Positions 7,296-12,105 of a stretch of DNA of 12,105 nucleotides are shown here, piece by piece (position 1 is the stretch's first letter; the number at the start of each line of letters is the position of its first letter). The notes under the pieces were generated by a model, which ran no database searches, was not told the origin of the DNA, and saw only the letters and a list, made by a program, of their open reading frames with translations. Location of the stretch: positions 1 to 12,105 of the forward strand of contig CALLIO010000061.1 in assembly GCA_938009055.1 (NCBI GenBank), given 5' to 3'. Both the position numbers and the translations under genes were made by a program. Source of the stretch: an uncultured Altererythrobacter sp. (GTDB lineage Bacteria; Pseudomonadota; Alphaproteobacteria; Sphingomonadales; Sphingomonadaceae).

Positions 7296-7389
7296 ATTGA
7301 TCGTCGCCCGCTTTTTATTCTTATATACGCTAGACGCATCACTCTTCGCTTGCAACGGGACAATTTTTGCGAAAGAGAGTTGTGAGAAT
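7296..7389. promoter_or_regulatory. Divergent promoter region between nfrB-like gene and nhaA
   Basis: This 94-bp AT-rich gap separates the two divergent start codons. On the plus strand, TTGATC (7297-7302) and TATATA (7322-7327) resemble -35 and -10 boxes for nhaA, but the 19-base spacing is long. The same TATATA reads as a -10-like box on the minus strand, with TTGCAA (7350-7355) 22 bases upstream. The boxes are weak matches; the region must hold both promoters by position, but exact sites are uncertain. Confidence 0.4.
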
Positions 7390-8598
7390 ATGGCTGAAAA
7401 TCGTCTCCCGCTTCGCTCTGTCTTTGCCCCCGTTCGCGCGCTGTTTGTCGGCGACGCGTCTGCGGGCATTTTGCTGATATTGGTTGCCGCCGGCGCGATG
7501 CTGGCGGCAAACTCGGCGCTTGCGCCGGCTTATGACCAGCTCATCAATGGCAAGTTCGCTTGGTATCCGCATGAAAAGCTAAAATCGGTCCACTACATTG
7601 TGAACGATGGACTGATGGCGATCTTCTTTTTTGTCGTCGGGCTTGAGGTGAAGCGCGAAATTGTCTGCGGACAGCTCGCCGATGCGAAAGCGCGCCGCCT
7701 GCCGATGGTAGCAGCAGCGGCAGGTATGGCGATGCCAGCTGCGGTCTTCATGCTGGTTTCTGGCGGCGGTGAATACACCAATGGCTGGGCCATTCCGGCT
7801 GCGACCGACATCGCCTTTGCAATGGGCGTGTTGGGCATCCTCGGCAACCGCGTGCCCGCATCCTTGCGGCTGTTCCTGCTCACCGTTGCGATTGTCGATG
7901 ATATGGGCGCGGTGATGGTGATCGCGCTGTTTTATACACCCGAGGTGTCGATGATGTGGCTGGGCGCTTCTGCCGCCGTTTTGGCGCTTATGGCCTATCT
8001 CAACCATATCCATGTTAGCCGCTTTTGGCCCTATATCCTGCTCGCCATCGTGCTGTGGTGGTGTGTTCTGAACACCGGCGTCCACGCGACCATCGCGGGC
8101 GTTCTGGCCGCGCTGACAATCCCGATGCACCGCAAGGATGGCAATTCCATGCTAGAACGATTGGAGCATGGCCTTGCGCCGTGGAGCGCCTATCTGGTGG
8201 TGCCGGTTTTCGGCTTTGCCAATGCGGGCGTTTCCTTTGCCGGAATGACGATCCACAACCTGCTCGATCCGCTTCCCGTCGCAATTGCTGCCGGTCTGGT
8301 AGTCGGCAAGCAGTTGGGTATCTTCAGCGCAATCTGGATATCGGAGAAGACCGGCTTTGCCGCGCGCCCCGAACATGCCAGCTGGCAAGAAGTTTGGGGC
8401 ATAACGATCCTGTGCGGGATCGGCTTTACCATGTCGCTGTTTATCGGATTGCTGGCATTCCCCGGCAATCAGTTCCTGATTGATGAGGCGAAGATCGGCA
8501 TTCTAACCGGCTCGGCTATCTCTGCTGTTCTGGGCTATGTAGTGCTGCGTTTCTCGACGGTGCATTCACCAGAAGCGGCGAACCTCGACAATAAATAG
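7390..8598 (+). CDS. nhaA: Na+/H+ antiporter NhaA
   Basis: This 402-residue inner-membrane antiporter exchanges one Na+ (or Li+) for two H+ and supports pH and sodium homeostasis. Hallmarks of NhaA are present: VGLEVKRE (83-90), PAATDIAFAMG (136-146) with the Asp140 counterpart of E. coli Asp133, the ion-binding pair Asp170-Asp171 in AIVDDMGAV, His232 in GVHATIAG (counterpart of the pH-response His225), FGFANAG (274-280), Lys307 in GKQLG and GIGFTMSLFI (343-352). Length is normal for the family. The ATG at 7390 was chosen because AGAGAG ends ten bases upstream and the protein begins like other NhaA proteins; the frame is open further upstream but without an ATG. It is divergent from the nfrB-like gene and convergent with the glyoxalase gene. 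Confidence 0.96.
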   Translation: MAENRLPLRSVFAPVRALFVGDASAGILLILVAAGAMLAANSALAPAYDQLINGKFAWYPHEKLKSVHYIVNDGLMAIFFFVVGLEVKREIVCGQLADAKARRLPMVAAAAGMAMPAAVFMLVSGGGEYTNGWAIPAATDIAFAMGVLGILGNRVPASLRLFLLTVAIVDDMGAVMVIALFYTPEVSMMWLGASAAVLALMAYLNHIHVSRFWPYILLAIVLWWCVLNTGVHATIAGVLAALTIPMHRKDGNSMLERLEHGLAPWSAYLVVPVFGFANAGVSFAGMTIHNLLDPLPVAIAAGLVVGKQLGIFSAIWISEKTGFAARPEHASWQEVWGITILCGIGFTMSLFIGLLAFPGNQFLIDEAKIGILTGSAISAVLGYVVLRFSTVHSPEAANLDNK

Positions 8599-8602
8599 GC
8601 GA

Positions 8603-8630
8603 GTAAGCGCTGGCGCTGTTCCCAGCTTAC
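8603..8630. other. Hairpin between convergent nhaA and glyoxalase genes
   Basis: GTAAGC (8603-8608) pairs with GCTTAC (8625-8630), and TGG (8611-8613) with CCA (8622-8624) across a two-base bulge, leaving an eight-base loop. It fills most of the 36-bp gap between the two stop codons. No T-run follows on either strand, so it is at best a weak bidirectional terminator or an mRNA 3'-end stabiliser. Confidence 0.4.
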
Positions 8631-8638
8631 CAGCTTAC
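8623..8638. repeat. Two tandem copies of an 8-bp unit at the glyoxalase 3' end
   Basis: CAGCTTAC occurs at 8623-8630 and again at 8631-8638, followed by a partial third copy CAGCT. The second copy contains the TTA that is the glyoxalase stop codon on the minus strand. It reads as a small slippage duplication; no function is evident. Confidence 0.6.
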
Positions 8639-9072
8639 CAGCTGCCGGTGTTTTCCATGCTGGCCCACGGCTCTTGAGGAGGCAAATTGCCGCCCTGAAG
8701 CAGTTCAATCGAAATCCCGTCAGGTGATTTGACGAAAGCCATATGCCCATCGCGCGGCGGGCGATTGATCGTGACGCCGGCATCCATCAGCCGCTGGCAC
8801 GTCTCGTAAATATTATCGACGCGGTAGGCCAGATGGCCGAAATTGCGCCCGCCATCATAGGTTTCCGGCGCGCTACCATCTTCAGGTGGCCAATTATAAG
8901 TAAGCTCAACCTCGGCCACGCCTGCTTCGCCGGGAGCGGCAAGAAACACCAAGGTGAAGCGCCCTGCCTCGACTTCAAAGCGGCGCACTTCTTCCAATCC
9001 GATCAGTTTGAAGAAATCCAGTGTCGCATCAATATCGGTGATGCGGATCATCGAATGGAGAAACTTGGTCAT
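8635..9072 (-). CDS. gloA: Glyoxalase I (lactoylglutathione lyase), VOC family
   Basis: This 145-residue cytoplasmic enzyme has the vicinal-oxygen-chelate fold as two beta-alpha-beta-beta-beta modules. All four expected metal ligands can be placed by comparison with E. coli GlxI: His6 in LHSMIR, Glu56 in AEVELTYN, His80 in FGHLAYRV and Glu123 in [21 protein letters not shown] and the [11 protein letters not shown] end are typical. The enzyme isomerises the methylglyoxal-glutathione hemithioacetal to S-lactoylglutathione, for detoxification. It is slightly longer than the 135-residue E. coli enzyme because of a Pro-rich tail after residue 126. AAGG lies about 15 bases upstream of the ATG, a little far for an ideal ribosome site. 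It stands alone, convergent with nhaA, and lies just past the terminator of the porin gene transcribed in the same direction. Confidence 0.9.
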   Translation of the reverse strand: MTKFLHSMIRITDIDATLDFFKLIGLEEVRRFEVEAGRFTLVFLAAPGEAGVAEVELTYNWPPEDGSAPETYDGGRNFGHLAYRVDNIYETCQRLMDAGVTINRPPRDGHMAFVKSPDGISIELLQGGNLPPQEPWASMENTGSW

Positions 9073-9135
9073 TGCGCGCTGCTACCTTGCAAGTTCGAAT
9101 TGGCCCAAAGCCATAGCGCGGCATTAGAAGCGCGC

Positions 9136-9173
9136 AAAGAAAAAGGGCACGAGCCATAACAGCTCGCGCCCTT
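9136..9173 (-). terminator. Intrinsic terminator of the porin gene
   Basis: On the minus strand a 12-base arm (9173-9162) pairs with 9154-9143 with one mismatch, leaving a seven-base loop. The GC-rich stem is followed at once by TTTTTCTTT (9144-9136). It lies 43 bases past the porin stop codon and upstream of the glyoxalase start, so it should separate the two same-strand genes. Confidence 0.88.
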
Positions 9174-9216
9174 CGTTCCTCATGCGAACTTATCTGTCCG
9201 CTTGAAATTGGCTCGC

Positions 9217-10056
9217 TTAGATGCTCGCGCTGAGTGTCAGCACAACTGCATCGTCAACAAAGTCGTAATTGCCGGCAGGGATATCACCCTCTGCACCAAC
9301 GTAAGCAACGCCGAGGCTGACAGGGCCAGCGATCGATGTTTCAACGCCGATTGACCAATCGAACGCTTTCGAATCGTTCGTGAAGGTCAAGAAGCCATCG
9401 GTGTAGCCCAGGTGACCGCTGATCGAGATCGGCGTGTCAGGGATACCAATGCCCACATCGGTGTAGACGTAGAAGTTATCCGTGCTGCCGAGCGAGTCCT
9501 GATCGGGTGCGTATGCAACGCCAACAGTTGTCTCAACCGGACCAAGCTCAAAGCCGAGCGAACCGTAGAGTTCGATGTAATCGAAATCGCCGGGGCCAGC
9601 ATTGGGGTACATATAAGCGATCACGCCGAGGTCGAATGATACGCCCTCAGCAAGGTCGCCGCCGAAGCCGCCGTATACGTCAAGCTCGGTGTGGCCGTAG
9701 CCCACTGTGTCTTCGTCGAGCGAAGAACCCCAGGTGCCAACATAGAAGCCTGAGCTGTGCGCCAGATCTACGCCGCCTTGAACGGCGATATCGCCGCCCG
9801 AGAGATCAACGCCGCGGAAGCGATATTCGCTTACGAGAGCTACGTTGCCGGAAAATTCGAAACCGCTTTCGCCTTCAGCATAGCTGACGGCTTTCGCATC
9901 TGTCTCTTCAACCGCAGTTTCAAGCGCTTCGCTATCAACAACCGTGATGAGTGTTTCTTCGGTAGTGGTATTTTCGTCTGCCAAAGCCGGTGTTGCTGCA
10001 AAAGCGAGGCCGGTGGCGAGAGTTGCGGCGGTAAGGCCGCGGATGGACGTTAGCAT
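9217..10056 (-). CDS. TorF-type putative porin (TIGR02001/Gcw_chp family)
   Basis: The 279-residue product has a signal peptide (about 1-26, ending TPALA before DE) and then a barrel-type domain rich in Gly and aromatic residues. SGNVALVSEYRFRGVDLSGG (69-88), followed by VQGGVDLAHSSGFYVGTW, is the hallmark of TIGR02001 proteins, placed in the outer membrane as putative porins. Between signal and barrel lies an unusual, very acidic stretch (27-66), and the mature protein is strongly acidic overall. The protein ends in Ile (TLSASI) rather than the usual aromatic residue. AGGAA lies nine bases before the ATG, a good ribosome site. It is monocistronic, with its own terminator. The transported substrate is unknown. 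A dyad-rich intergenic region upstream suggests regulated expression (inference). Confidence 0.85.
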   Translation of the reverse strand: MLTSIRGLTAATLATGLAFAATPALADENTTTEETLITVVDSEALETAVEETDAKAVSYAEGESGFEFSGNVALVSEYRFRGVDLSGGDIAVQGGVDLAHSSGFYVGTWGSSLDEDTVGYGHTELDVYGGFGGDLAEGVSFDLGVIAYMYPNAGPGDFDYIELYGSLGFELGPVETTVGVAYAPDQDSLGSTDNFYVYTDVGIGIPDTPISISGHLGYTDGFLTFTNDSKAFDWSIGVETSIAGPVSLGVAYVGAEGDIPAGNYDFVDDAVVLTLSASI

Positions 10057-10057
10057 G

Positions 10058-10074
10058 ACAAGTTCCTGTCTTGT
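10058..10074 (-). promoter_or_regulatory. Porin ribosome-binding site inside a small hairpin
   Basis: The Shine-Dalgarno AGGAA (complement of 10063-10067) sits in the seven-base loop between the arms ACAAG and CTTGT (10070-10074 and 10058-10062). The stem has only five pairs, so it would be weak, but the placement around the ribosome site is exact. Confidence 0.35.
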
Positions 10075-10120
10075 GTTGTTTGCCTCGTCCCACCTGCGTT
10101 TTCGGCGGCCGCATCATTTA

Positions 10121-10150
10121 AACGTACGATCTCTGCCAAAAGCGACACAA
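10121..10150 (-). promoter_or_regulatory. Possible sigma-70-like promoter of the porin gene
   Basis: Read on the minus strand, TTGTGT (10150-10145) and TACGTT (10126-10121) are separated by 18 bases. Together they resemble -35 and -10 boxes about 65 bases before the porin ATG. The match is partial, and other placements are possible in this region. Confidence 0.3.
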
Positions 10151-10152
10151 TC

Positions 10153-10230
10153 GTGCACAGTATCGGCTGATTGCACAAGGGAAATTGCGCAATGTGGTGC
10201 AAACAATTCACAGTGTTGAATTTGTGCACC
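10153..10230. promoter_or_regulatory. Cluster of TGCA-core dyads in the porin-phosphatase intergenic region
   Basis: Five short dyad-like elements sit within 78 bp: GTGCAC (10153-10158), TTGCACAA (10171-10178), the perfect palindrome TTGCGCAA (10185-10192), GGTGCAAA (10196-10203) and GTGCAC (10224-10229). The last two form the ends of a larger imperfect inverted repeat: GGTGCAAACAATTCA (10196-10210) against TGAATTTGTGCACC (10217-10230), with a six-base spacer. The region lies between divergent genes. Clustered similar dyads are typical of operators for a dimeric regulator; the regulator is not identified. Confidence 0.5.
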
Positions 10231-10275
10231 ACCTCCTCCAATCCCATTTAGGGCGATTGGTTGCTACCCGCTTAG

Positions 10276-10303
10276 GCTTAGATTAAGGGGGCGCAGTCTA
10301 AGC
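10276..10303 (+). other. Leader hairpin upstream of the phosphatase gene
   Basis: GCTTAGA (10276-10282) and TCTAAGC (10297-10303) are perfect inverse copies around a 14-base loop that contains AAGGGGG (10285-10291). The phosphatase ATG is 13 bases past the hairpin, and no other Shine-Dalgarno-like sequence lies near it. It could be an RNA leader structure or an operator; transcription of this stretch is not shown. Confidence 0.4.
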
Positions 10304-10316
10304 AAAATATCGCGAA

Positions 10317-11126
10317 ATGGTTCTCAAAGCAGTCAAAAAACTCTTCGGTTCGAAACCGCAAAAGTCCGCTTTGCCGCGGATCCCTGATGGCGAGCGCTAT
10401 TATGTGGTGGGCGATATCCACGGCCGGCGCGATCTGTTCGACGCATTGGTCGATGCGATCGAAGAGGATGACCGCGCCTCTGGCTCAGCCAAAACCACCG
10501 TCGTTTTGTTGGGTGACCTGGTCGATCGCGGGGCGGACAGCGCAGGCGTAATCAAACGCGCACGCAAATGGGGTAAGCAGCGCGAGGTGCACTATCTGGC
10601 TGGCAATCACGAGGAAATGTTCCTCGAATCCTTTGAAGACAAGGATGTTCTGCGCCACTTCCTCAAGCATGGCGGACGCGAGACAATCTTGAGCTACGGA
10701 TTGTCGGCGAAGGAATACAACAAGCTATCGCTGGGCGAGCTTTACGAAATGCTCCCCTCCATCGTCCCGGCCAAAGACCGCAAATTCCTCGAGGATTTTG
10801 AGGAGATGATTGTCGCGGGCGACTATCTCTTCGTCCATGCTGGCATCAATCCCAAGGTTCCGCTTGAGGAGCAATCGCGCAAGGACATGCTCTGGATACG
10901 CGACCGCTTTTTGAGCCACGAAGGGCCGCTGCCCAAAGTCGTCGTCCACGGTCACACCATATTTGACGAGGTTATGGATTGCGGCAACCGGATCGGCATT
11001 GATACTGGCGCCTTCCGCTCTGGCGTGCTCACAGCGCTCGCGCTAGAGGGCTCGACCCGCCGCACTATTCAAGCCATCGACAATGAAGATGGCATCACAA
11101 TTTCAGCTGAGGAAACTGTAGAATGA
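10317..11126 (+). CDS. PP1-like calcineurin-type Ser/Thr protein phosphatase (metallophosphoesterase)
   Basis: This 269-residue protein carries the full two-metal phosphatase motif set in order: GDIHG (32-36), GDLVDRG (66-72), GNHEE (96-100), VHAGI (173-177) and VHGHT (210-214), ending with IDTGA (228-232). MLWIRDRFL (191-199) is typical of bacterial PP1/PrpA-like protein phosphatases. It should be cytoplasmic, using two divalent metals to hydrolyse phosphoester bonds on a protein or small molecule. The substrate cannot be read from sequence; a diadenosine-tetraphosphatase-like activity is the main alternative. A basic, Lys-rich N-terminus (1-17) precedes the domain. The ATG has no close Shine-Dalgarno, and the leader holds a hairpin. 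The stop overlaps the ugd start as ATGA, so the two genes are one transcription unit. Confidence 0.88.
   Translation: MVLKAVKKLFGSKPQKSALPRIPDGERYYVVGDIHGRRDLFDALVDAIEEDDRASGSAKTTVVLLGDLVDRGADSAGVIKRARKWGKQREVHYLAGNHEEMFLESFEDKDVLRHFLKHGGRETILSYGLSAKEYNKLSLGELYEMLPSIVPAKDRKFLEDFEEMIVAGDYLFVHAGINPKVPLEEQSRKDMLWIRDRFLSHEGPLPKVVVHGHTIFDEVMDCGNRIGIDTGAFRSGVLTALALEGSTRRTIQAIDNEDGITISAEETVE
11109..11113 (+). promoter_or_regulatory. Ribosome-binding site of ugd
   Basis: GAGGA lies nine bases before the ugd ATG, inside the 3' end of the phosphatase gene. It supports ATG 11123 as the start and shows ugd can load ribosomes itself as well as through the ATGA overlap. Confidence 0.65.
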
Positions 11127-12105
11127 AAATCGCAATGGTTGGATCGGGCTATGTCGGTCTGGTCTCGGGGGCCTGCTTTGCCGATTTCGGTCACGATGTT
11201 GTTTGCATCGACAAGGACCAGTCCAAGATTGACCGGCTGCACGATGGCGTGATGCCTATCTATGAGCCGGGCCTTGCGAAATTGGTCGCCAGCAATGTGG
11301 AGGCTGGCCGCCTCTCCTTCACCACCGATTTGGCGGAGGGGATCAAGGGCGCCGCCGCTATCTTCATCGCCGTGGGCACGCCCAGCCGGCGCGGCGATGG
11401 GCATGCGGACCTATCTTTCGTCTATGCAGTCGCTGAAGAAGTGGGCGCAAGCCTTGCCAATGATGCAGTGGTCGTGACCAAATCCACCGTTCCGGTCGGC
11501 ACGGGTGATGAGGTTGAGCGCATCCTTGCCGCCTCGGGAACTGCGCATAAAGTCAGCGTTGTTTCCAACCCCGAATTCCTCCGCGAAGGGGCCGCCATTG
11601 GCGACTTCAAACGCCCTGACCGCATCGTGATCGGCGCAGAGGATGATTTCGGCCGCGAGGTGATGAGCGAGGTGTACCGCCCGCTGTTCCTGAACGAATC
11701 GCCCATCCTCTTCGTCAACCGCCGCTCGTCCGAGCTGATCAAATACGCCGCCAATGCCTTCCTCGCGACCAAGATCACCTTCATCAATGAAATGGCCGAT
11801 CTGTGCGAGAAAGTGGGCGCGAATGTTCAAGACGTGTCGCGCGGCATCGGGATGGATAACCGCATCGGGCCAAAGTTCCTCAACGCCGGGCCGGGCTATG
11901 GCGGATCATGCTTCCCCAAAGACACGCTCGCCCTTTTGAAAACGGCAGAAGATTATGACAGCCCCGTGCGCATTGTAGAGGCGGTGGTGAAAGCCAACGA
12001 CAGCCGCAAGCGCGCCATGGGCCGCAAGGTTGTCGATGCGCTAGGCGGAACAGAGGCTGCGCGCGGCAAGAAAGTCGCCATGCTTGGCCTGACCTTCAAG
12101 CCCAA
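11123..12105 (+). CDS. ugd: UDP-glucose 6-dehydrogenase (partial, 3' end outside window)
   Basis: The first 327 residues of a gene that continues past the right edge. It oxidises UDP-glucose to UDP-glucuronate with two NAD+, in the cytoplasm, supplying precursors for acidic polysaccharides. Visible are the Rossmann motif GSGYVGLVSG (7-16) with Asp30 at the end of the second strand for NAD ribose binding, YEPGL (47-51), VGTPS (84-88), STVPVGT (121-127), SNPEFLREG (148-156), the substrate-binding Lys207 in ELIKYAANAFLA, and the catalytic Cys263 in GYGGSCFPKD. The C-terminal NAD-binding half begins with MLGLTFKP at the edge. The start overlaps the phosphatase stop (ATGA) and has a good ribosome site. 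The family is clear; only the last 100 or so residues are missing. Confidence 0.96.
   Translation, partial: MKIAMVGSGYVGLVSGACFADFGHDVVCIDKDQSKIDRLHDGVMPIYEPGLAKLVASNVEAGRLSFTTDLAEGIKGAAAIFIAVGTPSRRGDGHADLSFVYAVAEEVGASLANDAVVVTKSTVPVGTGDEVERILAASGTAHKVSVVSNPEFLREGAAIGDFKRPDRIVIGAEDDFGREVMSEVYRPLFLNESPILFVNRRSSELIKYAANAFLATKITFINEMADLCEKVGANVQDVSRGIGMDNRIGPKFLNAGPGYGGSCFPKDTLALLKTAEDYDSPVRIVEAVVKANDSRKRAMGRKVVDALGGTEAARGKKVAMLGLTFKP

Noticed and set aside
7011..7385. Plus-strand open frame upstream of nhaA
   Set aside because: Most of it lies antisense to the conserved N-terminal part of the glycosyltransferase, and it has no family resemblance.
10050..10247. Small minus-strand frame starting near GGAGGAGGTG before the porin
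   Set aside because: The purine-rich run lies inside the frame, not before it. The frame covers the dyad cluster and ends inside the porin gene, so a regulatory region is the better reading.

Overview
The window looks like chromosomal DNA of an alphaproteobacterium, most likely an erythrobacter-like member of the Sphingomonadales. The grounds are moderately high GC, a TIGR02001/TorF-type putative porin, an alphaproteobacterial TIGR02186 membrane protein paired with a TauE/SafE permease, and protein sequences of the sphingomonad type. The genus is an inference from protein character; no rRNA is present. Gene density is high. No tRNA, rRNA, CRISPR array, transposon or phage gene was seen, and no stretch over 300 bases lacks a gene.

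Layout. (1) 1-1082, plus strand: the 3' end of valS overlaps queE by one base, so the gene that charges tRNA-Val is coupled to one for making the queuosine precursor. (2) 1079-2761, minus strand: a HerA/FtsK-like hexameric ATPase, tail-to-tail with queE and sharing a four-base stop-codon overlap. (3) 2863-4523, minus: a TauE/SafE-type permease and a TIGR02186 periplasmic/membrane protein overlapping by ATGA. (4) 4600-7295, minus: a polysaccharide-type module of an NfrB-like inner-membrane glycosyltransferase followed, with a one-base overlap, by a short NfrA-C-like outer-membrane barrel protein. (5) 7390-8598, plus: the Na+/H+ antiporter nhaA, divergent from the nfrB-like gene and convergent with (6) a glyoxalase I gene (8635-9072, minus). 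(7) 9217-10056, minus: a TorF-type porin with a clear intrinsic terminator. (8) 10317-12105, plus: a PP1-like metallophosphatase overlapping (ATGA) the start of ugd, which runs off the window.

How the genes fit together. The NfrA/NfrB-like pair and the phosphatase-ugd pair both point to cell-surface polysaccharide work: the first for polymerising or exporting a glycan, the second for making UDP-glucuronate. The porin and antiporter fit envelope and ion homeostasis in a saline habitat (inference).

The most unusual item is the reduced NfrA/NfrB-like pair. Its glycosyltransferase ends before the place where E. coli NfrB carries its c-di-GMP-binding domain. Its barrel partner lacks the long repeat region of E. 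coli NfrA and instead has a basic N-terminus, one membrane segment and a proline-rich linker. A dense cluster of TGCA-core dyads in the 260-bp gap between the porin and phosphatase genes is the most notable non-coding signal.
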